Source of the DNA: Candidatus Frankia nodulisporulans
GTDB taxonomy: Bacteria; Actinomycetota; Actinomycetes; Frankiales; Frankiaceae
Assembly: GCF_902806475.1 (NCBI RefSeq)
Contig: NZ_CADCWS010000015.1
Span: forward strand, 1 to 37,845
DNA: 37,845 nt
Direction of reading: 5' to 3'
Shown here: in pieces, positions 1 through 7,757 of the stretch
How the letters are laid out: every line of letters starts with the position of its first letter
Position numbering within the stretch: the stretch's first letter is position 1
Program-made: the position numbers and the translations under genes
The notes under the pieces: generated by a model
What the model saw: only the letters and a program-made list of their open reading frames with translations
Database searches by the model: none
Told to the model about the DNA's origin: nothing

Positions 1-1441
1 GTCTCAGCCACACCTCGCTGACCGTCGGAAATGCCGGCACCGCGTGCCAGAGCCGATCCAGTGACACCTCGCCGACAATGGCGATGGTTGCCGCGTGCAG
101 CAGTTCCTGGGTGTCGGCGCCGGTGAACGTCGCCCCGACCACCACCCGTCGGTCCTCCTCGATGACCAGCATCGACGTGCCGACCGCACCCGTCCCCCGC
201 ACCGACGCGCCCGCCACCCCGCCGGTCGGGACACGAACCGTGCGCACCGCGAGCCCCGCCTCGCGCGCCGCCCGTTCGGTCAGTCCCACCGCCGCCACCT
301 GCGGATCGGTGAAGGTCACCCGTGGCACCGCCCGCCCGTCGGAATGGTCGCGGGCGGGCCGTCCGACGCTGTCGTGGCGTCCGACGATGACGTCCGCGGC
401 GATGCGGGCCTGGTACTTGCCCATATGGGTGAGCAACGCCCGGCCGCAGACGTCGCCGACGGCGTACAGCCACCCCTCGGGGACCGCCCGGGCCCGCAGG
501 TGTTCGTCCACCTCGACGAACCCGCCGGGACGCGACCCGATCGTCTCGAGGCCGAGGTCGTCCGTCGCCGGGGTACGCCCCGCCGCCACCAGGATCTCGT
601 CCACGACCAGTTCCCGCACCACCCCCGCCGGACCGGTGACCTGGACGGACACCTGCGGACGGCGCTGGTCGACCCGGTGTGCCGGCGGGCGGTGCACCGC
701 CGTCGCCCGGGTGTCGACCAGCACGGTGATGCCCTCGGCCTCGAACGCCGCCCGTACCTCGTCGCCGACGAACTCCTCCTCGCGGGCCAGCAGCCGCGGC
801 GCTCCCTCCACGACGGTGACCGACTCGCTGCCCAGCCGTCGAAACGCCTGCGCCAGCTCGGCTCCGACCGCCCCGCCACCGAGGACGACCAGGCTGCGCG
901 GCACATGCCGGGCGCCGGTCGCCGACCGGTTGTCCCACGGTTCGGCCTCCGCCAGTCCCGGCACCGGCGGGATGGTCGCCCGCGTTCCCGTGGCCAGCAC
1001 CACCGCTCGCGACGCCACCAGCAGCCGTTGCCCACCGTCGGCCAGGGACACCCGCACCTCACGTGGCCGGCCGGTCAGGCGGCCCGTGCCCCGCACCAGC
1101 TCGACGCCGCGCTCGGTCAGCCACGGAACCTGGCCGTCGTCGTGGTAGTCGCTCACCAGCTCGTCGCGGCGGGCGAGGACGGCCGCCACATCCAGCTGCC
1201 CGGTGACCGCCGCGGCCGCGCCCGGTACCCGACGGGCCGCCGCGAGCACCTCCCCCGGGCGCAGCAGGGTCTTGCTGGGGATGCACCCCCAGTAGCTGCA
1301 CTCGCCGCCGACGAGTTCCCGCTCGACGATCGCCACCGCGAGCCCCGCCCGCGCGCACCGTCCCGCGACGTTCTCCCCCGCCGGCCCGGCGCCGAGCACG
1401 ATCACGTCCACACCCGCGCCGTCGGTGCTGGTCCCGTCCAT
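1..1441 (-). CDS. FAD/NAD(P) disulfide-oxidoreductase family protein (LpdA-like), 3' end outside window
   Basis: About 480 residues are visible from an ATG at 1441; the frame runs open off the left edge, so the C-terminus is missing. The N-terminus has an FAD-binding Rossmann motif (VLGAGPAGENVA), then the redox-active motif GGECSYWGCIPSK with Cys48 and Cys53 in the usual CX4C spacing. A second dinucleotide motif (VVLGGGAVGAELA) lies mid-protein, followed by the FAD motif YAVGDVCG. This is the dihydrolipoamide dehydrogenase / mercuric reductase / transhydrogenase superfamily. In classic members the C-terminal dimer motif is HPTxxE, whose His is the catalytic base. Here it reads FPTVSE, with Phe471 in place of His, so ordinary dihydrolipoyl dehydrogenase activity is unlikely. 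A quinone reductase or diaphorase role like mycobacterial LpdA is an inference. It is divergent from gnd. Family confidence is high; substrate is unknown. Confidence 0.9.
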   Translation of the reverse strand, partial: MDGTSTDGAGVDVIVLGAGPAGENVAGRCARAGLAVAIVERELVGGECSYWGCIPSKTLLRPGEVLAAARRVPGAAAAVTGQLDVAAVLARRDELVSDYHDDGQVPWLTERGVELVRGTGRLTGRPREVRVSLADGGQRLLVASRAVVLATGTRATIPPVPGLAEAEPWDNRSATGARHVPRSLVVLGGGAVGAELAQAFRRLGSESVTVVEGAPRLLAREEEFVGDEVRAAFEAEGITVLVDTRATAVHRPPAHRVDQRRPQVSVQVTGPAGVVRELVVDEILVAAGRTPATDDLGLETIGSRPGGFVEVDEHLRARAVPEGWLYAVGDVCGRALLTHMGKYQARIAADVIVGRHDSVGRPARDHSDGRAVPRVTFTDPQVAAVGLTERAAREAGLAVRTVRVPTGGVAGASVRGTGAVGTSMLVIEEDRRVVVGATFTGADTQELLHAATIAIVGEVSLDRLWHAVPAFPTVSEVWLR

Positions 1442-1914
1442 GGGCGCCTCCCAGGCTGCCGTCGGCCGACGTCCATCCAGCCGACGTCCGGCCGTTACCT
1501 CGTCCCGCCAGGATGACCATGGCCACCTGGCCGTGACCATTCGACACGGCTACTACCCTCGCCGCGGCCGCTACCCCCGTCTCGGCCGCGTGCTCTGGCA
1601 CGGTCGGGTCCGTACCGTACGCGGGCCGACCGTGCTGATCCGTGAACGGCGACGCCCGGCGGCGAGGCGGGGCCGGCCCACCGGCGATGGGAGCGGTACG
1701 AAAGGTGCGACGGTGACGAGAAGCACTCCGCCCGATCGGACGCCACGCCGACCGCGATCGGGAGACCCGTGGTGTCAAGGGAACAATGGCAAGACAAGCC
1801 GAAGCATGGTCCGGTCCGGTTGCCCCATGTCGTCGCGATCCCCGTCGACGGGACCGCACGCCATGGCGTGTCACCGGGAGCGGACCACCGAGAACGAGAC
1901 GAGCGGGAGACGAG
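1442..1914. other. Divergent intergenic region between the flavoprotein and gnd
   Basis: This 473-bp stretch separates two divergent genes and must hold both promoters. I see no convincing -35/-10 pair and no credible gene. It contains a perfect 8-bp inverted repeat, CCCGATCG at 1731-1738 and CGATCGGG at 1755-1762, with a 16-bp spacer. That repeat could be an operator or a small terminator. Confidence 0.5.
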
Positions 1915-2931
1915 ATGCAGCTCGGGATGGTCGGACTCGGCCGAATGGGTGCGAACCTGGTGCGCCGCCTGATCCGCGACGGCCACGAATGCGTGGTCTA
2001 CGACGTGAACGCCGACGCCATCAAGGCTCTCGAGGCCGAAGGCGCCACGGGGGCCCGGACCCTCGCCGAGTTCGCCGAGGCCCTGCGCCCACCACGCGCC
2101 GCGTGGATCATGGTGCCGGCGGGCCTGACCGGCGAGACCGTGGCCAAGGTGGCCGAACTGTTCGCCCCCGGTGACATCATCATCGACGGTGGCAACTCCT
2201 ACTACCGCGACGACATCCACCGGGCGAAGGAGCTCGCCGGGCGCGGCCTGCACTACGTGGACGTCGGCACCTCCGGCGGCGTGTTCGGCCTCGAGCGCGG
2301 CTTCTGTCTGATGATCGGCGGTGAGACCGACGTCGTCGCCGGACTCGAGCCGCTGTTCGAGACGATCGCCCCCGGCGTCGGCGACGTGCCGCGCACCCCC
2401 GGCCGTACCGGCGAGCCGACCCAGCCGGAGAAGGGCTACCTGCACTGCGGCCCCGCCGGCGCCGGCCACTTCGTCAAGATGGTCCACAACGGCATCGAGT
2501 ACGGCATGATGGCCGCGTTCGCCGAGGGCCTCGCCATCCTCGACAAGGCCAACATCGGCCACGAGATCGCCGAGCACAACGCCGAGACCACACCACTGGC
2601 GAACCCGGAGTACTACCAGTACGACCTGGACACCGCCGCGATCTCCGAGGTCTGGCGGCGCGGCAGCGTCGTGGCCTCGTGGCTGCTCGACCTCACCGCC
2701 ACCGCCCTCGTCGAGGACCCGGAACTCACCGAGTTCTCCGGCCGGGTCTCCGACTCCGGCGAAGGCCGCTGGACGGTGCTCGCCGCCGTCGACGAGGGCG
2801 TGCCCGCCCACGTGCTGACCGCCTCGCTCTACGAGCGCTTCAGCTCCCGCGGCGAGGGCCTGTTCGCCGACAAGCTCCTGTCCGCGATGCGCAAGCAGTT
2901 CGGTGGCCACGCCGAGCAGCACAAGTCCTGA
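1915..2931 (+). CDS. gnd: 6-phosphogluconate dehydrogenase, decarboxylating (short form)
   Basis: This 338-residue cytosolic enzyme oxidises and decarboxylates 6-phosphogluconate to ribulose 5-phosphate in the pentose phosphate pathway. The N-terminus has the nucleotide-binding motif [23 protein letters not shown] and [13 protein letters not shown] are substrate-binding signatures, and [16 protein letters not shown] carries the catalytic Lys and the Asn-Gly-Ile-Glu-Tyr motif. The length fits the short GntZ/YqeC-type dehydrogenases (about 300-340 residues), often NAD-linked, rather than the ~470-residue enteric enzyme. I chose the ATG at 1915, which has GGGAGA at 1905-1910. An upstream in-frame ATG at 1786 would add 43 arginine-rich residues before the Rossmann motif, which is unlikely. 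It converges with the UvrA-like gene across a shared hairpin. Confidence 0.95.
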   Translation: MQLGMVGLGRMGANLVRRLIRDGHECVVYDVNADAIKALEAEGATGARTLAEFAEALRPPRAAWIMVPAGLTGETVAKVAELFAPGDIIIDGGNSYYRDDIHRAKELAGRGLHYVDVGTSGGVFGLERGFCLMIGGETDVVAGLEPLFETIAPGVGDVPRTPGRTGEPTQPEKGYLHCGPAGAGHFVKMVHNGIEYGMMAAFAEGLAILDKANIGHEIAEHNAETTPLANPEYYQYDLDTAAISEVWRRGSVVASWLLDLTATALVEDPELTEFSGRVSDSGEGRWTVLAAVDEGVPAHVLTASLYERFSSRGEGLFADKLLSAMRKQFGGHAEQHKS

Positions 2932-2949
2932 CCCGGACGGCCGACCGCT

Positions 2950-2998
2950 GACGCCTCACCGCTGACGGCTGACGGCTGACGGCTGGCGGTCAGGCGTC
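2950..2998. terminator. Candidate bidirectional terminator between gnd and the UvrA-like gene
   Basis: Arms GACGCCTCACCGC (2950-2962) and GCGGTCAGGCGTC (2986-2998) pair over 13 bp with one mismatch. The loop is filled by tandem TGACGGC heptamers. It lies 18 nt after the gnd stop and overlaps the convergent gene's TGA (2990-2992). There is no T-tract, as is usual in high-GC actinomycetes. Confidence 0.6.
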
Positions 2999-5396
2999 GA
3001 TGTAGGCGGCGAGGTGTTGGGCGGTCAGCGTCGTCCGGGCGGCGACGAGGTCGGCGGGCGTCCCTTCGAAGACGATCCGGCCGCCGTCATGGCCCGCGCC
3101 GGGACCGAGATCGATGATCCAGTCGGCGTGGGCCATGACGGCCTGGTGATGCTCGACGACGATCACCGACTTGCCGGCGTCGACGAGCCGGTCGAGCAGG
3201 GCGAGCAGTTGCGCGACATCGGCCAGGTGCAGGCCGGTGGTCGGCTCGTCCAGGACGTAGACGCCGCCGCGTTCGCCCAGGTGGGTGGCCAGGCGCAGCC
3301 GCTGACGCTCACCGCCGGACAGCGTCGTCAGCGGCTGGCCGATCCGCAGGTACCCGAGGCCGACGTCGACGAGCCGGTCGAGGATGACCCGGGCCGCCGG
3401 GGTGCGGGCGTCGGCGGGACCGGCCGCGCCGAAGAACGCGGCGGCCTCGGCGGCCGACATCGCCAGCACCTCGCTGATGTCCCGACCGCCCAGGTGGTAC
3501 TCGAGCACCGACGCGTCGAACCGGCGGCCCTCGCAGTCCTCGCAGGTCGAGGCGACACCCGCCATCATCGCCAGATCGGTGTAGATGACACCGGCGCCGT
3601 TGCAGGTCGGACAGGCGCCCTCGGAGTTGGCGCTGAACAGGGCGGGTTTCACCCCGTTGGCCTTCGCGAAGGCCTTGCGGATCGGGTCGAGCAGACCGGT
3701 GTAGGTGGCGGGGTTGCTGCGCCGGGAACCACGGATGGCGCTCTGGTCCACCGAGACGACCCCGGCGGACGCCGGGATGGAGCCGTGCACGAGCGAGCTC
3801 TTGCCCGACCCGGCCACCCCGGTGATGACGACCAGGACGCCCAGCGGGATGTCGACGTCGACATCGCGCAGGTTGTGGGTGGCGGCGCCACGGATCCGCA
3901 GCCGCCCCTTCGGCGTGCGCACCGTCTCCCGCAGGGTGGCGCGGTCGTCGACGTGCCGGCCGGTGACGGTACCGGCGGCCCGCAGCCCGTCGACGGTGCC
4001 CTCGAAGCAGACCGTGCCGCCGTCGGAGCCGGCGCCGGGGCCGAGATCGACGATGTGGTCCGCGATGGCGATCGTCTCGGGTTTGTGCTCGACGACGAGC
4101 ACCGTGTTGCCCTTGTCCCGCAGGCGCAGCAGCAGATCGTTCATCCGGGCGATGTCGTGCGGGTGCAGCCCGGTGGTGGGCTCGTCGAAGACGTAGGTGA
4201 TGTCGGTGAGCGACGAGCCGAGGTGGCGCACCATCTTGACCCGCTGCGCCTCACCGCCGGACAGCGTGCCCGAGGGCCGGTCCAGGCTCAGGTACCCTAG
4301 GCCGATCTCCACGAACGAGCCCAGGGCATGGCGCAGGGACGCGACCAGCGGCGCGACCGACGGCTCGTCGATGCCCTCGAGCCAGCCGGCGAGGTCGCTG
4401 ATCTGCATCGCGCAGGCGTCGGCGATGGAGATCCCACGGATCTTCGAGGATCGGGTCGCCTCGGCCAGCCGGGTGCCGTCGCAGTCCGGGCAGGTGGTGA
4501 AGGTGACCGCCCGGTCGACGAACGCCCGGATGTGGGGCTGCATGGCCTCACGGTCCTTGGCCAGCATCGACTTGCGGATCTTCGGGATCAGCCCCTCGTA
4601 GGTGAGGTTGATCCCGTCCACCTTGATCTTGGTGGGTTCCCTGTGCAGGAGGTCGTGCAGCTCCCGTTTGGTGAACCCGCGAATCGGCTTGTCCGGATCG
4701 AAGAAGCCGCAGCCGTTGAAGATCCGACACGAACCAGCCGTCCATGCTGTAGCCGGGGATCGTGATGGCACCCTCGTTCAGCGATTTCGTGTCGTCGTAG
4801 AGGGCGGCCAGGTCCAGGTCGGACACGTTGCCGCGGCCCTCGCACCGCGGGCACATGCCGCCGGTGCGGGTGAACGTCGTGCGGACGGCCTTCGCCTCGC
4901 TGCCCCGTGCGACCGTGATCGCGCCGCTGGCCCGCACGGACGGCACGTTGAACGAGAACGCCCCCGGCGGGCCGATGTGGGGCTGCCCGAGCCGGCTGAA
5001 CAGAATCCGCAGCATCGCGTTCGCGTCGGTGACGGTCCCGACGGTGGAGCGTGGGTCGGCGCCCAGCCGCTGCTGGTCGACGGTGATCACGGTGGTCAGC
5101 CCGTCGAGGACGTCGACGTCCGGGCGCGACAACGTCGGCATGAACCCCTGGACGAACGCGCTGTACGTCTCGTTGATCAGACGCTGCGACTCGGCGGCGA
5201 TCGTGGCGAACACCAGCGAGCTCTTGCCCGACCCGGACACCCCCGTGAACACCGTGAGCCGCCGCTTGGGCAGTTCGACACTGATGTCGCGCAGGTTGTT
5301 CTCCCGGGCGCCGTGCACCCGGATCAGATCATGCCGATCGGCCACCACGGGCGCCACGGGCTTGGACACCGCGGACGTGGACGTGGACCTGCTCAT
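2990..5396 (-). CDS. UvrA-like tandem ABC ATPase (UvrA2/DrrC type), apparent frameshift
   Basis: Two overlapping frames together encode a UvrA paralogue of about 800 residues. The 5' frame starts at the ATG at 5396 with Walker A TGVSGSGKSSLVF and a zinc motif (CPRCEGRGN). After the residues YSMDGWFV it loses homology, and the protein resumes one frame over as RIFNGCGFFDPDKPI, running to the stop at 2990. The second part has LSGGEAQRVK and FDEPTTGLHPHD, a second Walker A (TGVAGSGKSSLVHG), a CPTC/CEDC zinc motif, LSGGERQRLR and LDEPTTGLH. One extra base near 4727 explains the break. UvrA-like proteins of this length lack the UvrB-binding insert and are either alternative damage sensors or drug-resistance proteins such as DrrC. 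It may be a sequencing error or a real pseudogene; family assignment is firm. Confidence 0.88.
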
Positions 5397-5406
5397 CGTG
5401 TCCCAT

Positions 5407-5442
5407 CTCGGCCATGGCGCACCTGGCCATGGCCCTGCCGAG
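5407..5442. terminator. Hairpin between the VOC gene and the UvrA-like gene
   Basis: CTCGGC-CATGGC pairs with GCCATG-(gccct)-GCCGAG around a 7-nt loop, giving a two-part stem with one bulge. It lies just downstream of the VOC stop (5448) and just upstream of the UvrA-like ATG (5396). It could attenuate read-through between them or structure the UvrA-like leader. Confidence 0.45.
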
Positions 5443-5447
5443 GTGAG

Positions 5448-5861
5448 TTAGCGGATCTGTTGGAGGCGGATCAGGGTGCCGGCGGGGTCGCGCACCGCGC
5501 AGTCCCGGACGCCGTAGGGCTGCTCGGTCGGCTCCTGGACGATCTCGGTCTCGCTGGCCTGCAACCGGTCGAAGACGCCGTCCAGGTCCGCGGTGGCCAG
5601 CAGGATCATGGCGTAGGTTCCCTTGGCCATCATCTCGGCGATGGTGCGCCGCTCGTCCTCGGTGACCCCGGGATCGGCCGCCGGCGGGGCCAGCACGATG
5701 GACGTCCCGGGCTGGTCGACCGGGCCGACCGTGATCCAGCGCATCGCGCCGTGCCCGACGTCGCCGCGGACCTCGAAGCCGAGGATGTCCCGGTAGAAGG
5801 TCAGCGACGCCTCCGGGTCATGATGCGGGAGAAAGCTGCTGTGAATGGTGATGCCGCTCAT
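5448..5861 (-). CDS. VOC-fold (glyoxalase/bleomycin-resistance-like) protein
   Basis: A 137-residue single-domain protein. The N-terminal pattern SSFLPHHDPEASLTFYRDILGFEV and the C-terminal VRDPAGTLIRLQQIR are characteristic of the vicinal-oxygen-chelate superfamily, where two beta-alpha-beta-beta-beta modules form a metal or ligand site. The segment VQEPTEQPYGVRDCAVRDP carries the typical second-module Arg-Asp-Pro pattern. Members include glyoxalases, dioxygenases and drug-binding resistance proteins; the substrate cannot be read here. It starts 5 bp after the stop of the AraC-type regulator on the same strand, so the two are probably co-transcribed and the regulator may act on the same inducer. 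Confidence 0.85.
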   Translation of the reverse strand: MSGITIHSSFLPHHDPEASLTFYRDILGFEVRGDVGHGAMRWITVGPVDQPGTSIVLAPPAADPGVTEDERRTIAEMMAKGTYAMILLATADLDGVFDRLQASETEIVQEPTEQPYGVRDCAVRDPAGTLIRLQQIR

Positions 5862-5866
5862 GACGG

Positions 5867-6406
5867 TCAGGCTAGCTGCGGCTCTGTGACCTGCGCTTCT
5901 CCATTTCTGACCGGATCGTCGGTCACCTCTGGTGGTCGACTGCGCACCGACCTGCCCGCCGGGACGCGGACCGGCCTGCTCACCTGCCTCGCCACACAGG
6001 CCGGCAGCCCCTGGGTCGAACGCGCGGCCGCGCGCCGGTAGGCGGTCGGCGCCATCCCGACAAGATCGGTGAAACGGCTGCTGAAACTGCCCAGCGACGA
6101 GCAGCCGACCGCGAAGCAGACGTCGGTGACGCTCAGATCGCCGCGACGCAGCAGCGCCATGGCCCGTTCGATCCGGCGGGTCATCAGATAGGAGTAGGGC
6201 GGCTCACCGTAGGCGAGGCGAAACTGTCGGCTCAGGTGCCCGGCGGACATGTACACGCCGCGGGCCAGCGCCTCGACGTCGAGCGGCCGGGTGTACTCCC
6301 GGTCGATCCGGTCGCGGACCCGGCGCAGCAGCACGAGCTCGCGCAGCTGGAGTTCCCGCGCGCGTCGGCCGCTCACCGCGGCCGTCACCTCGACTCCGAC
6401 TGTCAC
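5867..6406 (-). CDS. AraC-family transcriptional regulator
   Basis: A 179-residue DNA-binding protein. Residues about 25-130 form the AraC/XylS double helix-turn-helix: DREYTRPLDVEALARGVYMS, then HLSRQFRLAYGEPPYSYLMTRRIERA, then VTDVCFAVGCSSLGSFSSRF with MAPTAYRR. No separate N-terminal effector domain is present, and the last ~45 residues are Arg/Pro/Val-rich and unassigned. I took the GTG at 6404-6406. A second equivalent GTG lies at 6386-6388, because an 18-bp direct duplication copied the ribosome-binding site plus start codon. It is followed after 5 bp by the VOC gene, suggesting a regulator-enzyme pair. Confidence 0.88.
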   Translation of the reverse strand: MTVGVEVTAAVSGRRARELQLRELVLLRRVRDRIDREYTRPLDVEALARGVYMSAGHLSRQFRLAYGEPPYSYLMTRRIERAMALLRRGDLSVTDVCFAVGCSSLGSFSSRFTDLVGMAPTAYRRAAARSTQGLPACVARQVSRPVRVPAGRSVRSRPPEVTDDPVRNGEAQVTEPQLA

Positions 6407-6419
6407 CTCGACTCCGACT
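6384..6419. repeat. Perfect 18-bp tandem duplication over the AraC-type gene start
   Basis: The unit gtcacctcgactccgact occurs at 6384-6401 and 6402-6419 (plus strand). Read on the minus strand, each copy contains a GGAG ribosome-binding core followed 5 nt later by GTG. The gene therefore has two in-frame starts 6 codons apart with identical signals. Confidence 0.9.
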
Positions 6420-6490
6420 GTCGTCTCATGGCGGTCATCGTGCCACGGGGGTCCGACAGTTTCCGACGCTCCCGCCGCGGACCAGCGCGG

Positions 6491-7324
6491 CTACACGTCG
6501 GCGCTGAGATCGGCCACATCACCCATAATGATCATCGGATGGGCCCGGGGTGACAGCCAGCGCATGACCGAGACCAGCGTGTCCTGGGTGAGCGCGACGC
6601 AGCCGCGGGTCGGCGCCTGATGGTCGACGTGCAGCCAGATGTCCCCACCCACCTGGTCGCCGAGTGGACGGCCCGGGTCCGAGGGCGGGCGTCCGGGGAC
6701 CCGGTTGTAGTCGATCGCGACGACGTAGTTGAACGCGTCCGCGAGTGGCTCGCCCTGCGGTGCCGCGGTCTGGTAGAAGGACGGCTGGTACTCGTAGGGC
6801 AGCGCCGAACCGGGGTCCGGGAGCCGACCACCGGCCGCCGTCAGGCTGAACACGCCGATCGGGCTGCGCAGGTCACCCTCGTGATGGGCGCCGGTCCACC
6901 CGTTGGCCCCGTTGCGCCCGGTCATCGGCGCACCGAAGGAGACCCAGGGAGACCGCGTGCTGGCTCGCTGCCACAGCAGGACGCTGTTGGTGTTCGCGTC
7001 ACGATCGATCCCGGTGACCGGGATGGCCTGAAGTGCCGCTCGGGGCACCTTGGCCATCATCACCGAGCCGATGCCCGGGATCGCCCCGCCGTGGCCGACG
7101 ACGGTCCCGGGGCCGGGTGCCGCCGCCCCGTTCGGACCCATCGGCCGCGCCGACGCCGATGTGGGCCGGGTGGAGCCGTCCGCGGAGTCGTCAAGGTTCA
7201 GGACACCCGCGGCACCGACGACGAGGGCCGTGCCGATGGCCGCCAGGATGATGACGGACGGTCGGCCGCGGACGGCCCGCGCGCCCGATCGCGCGGCACG
7301 CCCTGCCCTGCGGTGATCAGCCAT
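6491..7324 (-). CDS. L,D-transpeptidase (YkuD-like) family protein, membrane-anchored
   Basis: A 277-residue envelope protein. The basic N-terminus is followed by one hydrophobic segment (about residues 23-43), consistent with an uncleaved signal anchor and export. A Pro/Gly/Ala-rich linker leads to the catalytic region. There GDLRSPIGVFSL matches the family's substrate-loop region, and HVDHQAPTRGCVALTQ matches the YkuD pattern of His and (S/T)xGC, with Cys242 as probable nucleophile. Such enzymes make 3-3 cross-links in peptidoglycan or attach proteins to it; some members with this spacing are only annotated as L,D-transpeptidase-like. The ATG at 7324 has only a closely spaced GGAG, so the exact start is less sure. 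It is divergent from the HerA-like ATPase gene. Confidence 0.82.
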   Translation of the reverse strand: MADHRRAGRAARSGARAVRGRPSVIILAAIGTALVVGAAGVLNLDDSADGSTRPTSASARPMGPNGAAAPGPGTVVGHGGAIPGIGSVMMAKVPRAALQAIPVTGIDRDANTNSVLLWQRASTRSPWVSFGAPMTGRNGANGWTGAHHEGDLRSPIGVFSLTAAGGRLPDPGSALPYEYQPSFYQTAAPQGEPLADAFNYVVAIDYNRVPGRPPSDPGRPLGDQVGGDIWLHVDHQAPTRGCVALTQDTLVSVMRWLSPRAHPMIIMGDVADLSADV

Positions 7325-7757
7325 GTCTCCGGTTCCCGGGCCACGCCCTGGGCGGGCGCCATCCTGCTCTGGGCGGCGTTACGCGGCGGCGGGTCCAGCG
7401 AGAGGACCATGCCCGGTCGCCCACGGCGACCTTCCCTCCGCCGCGCAGGTGCGACTCACCCGGACCACTTCCGACGATACGTTCAGCGCTTTCGCGGCCT
7501 CGGGGTGGTCCCGGGCTCCGCCCCCGTCCAGACGGCCCACATTCGCGGGTCACGCGACCTCCTGCGACATCTCGACCGACACTGCAGAGCACATCCCTGT
7601 CCGTGCTCTTTCGATCACGCAAGGAAACATCTCCCTCACGCGAGGAGAGCGCCAAACCACGCCGAGACGCGACGAATGGAACAATGACGGCGACGCACCG
7701 CATCCGTGCTCGGGCGGCTGCCGCCCTGGGGCTCTCAGCGAAGCAGGCTCGACGACC
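7325..7757. other. Divergent intergenic region before the HerA-like ATPase gene
   Basis: About 430 bp between divergent genes. No recognisable gene, promoter pair or RNA was found. In-frame starts exist upstream of 7758, but they would overlap the L,D-transpeptidase gene and encode low-complexity sequence, so I leave this stretch as non-coding. Confidence 0.4.

Noticed and set aside
7323-7757. ATG at 7323 as start of the HerA-like ATPase
   Set aside because: It overlaps the divergent L,D-transpeptidase start and the first ~145 residues are low-complexity; the GTG at 7758 begins plausible protein.
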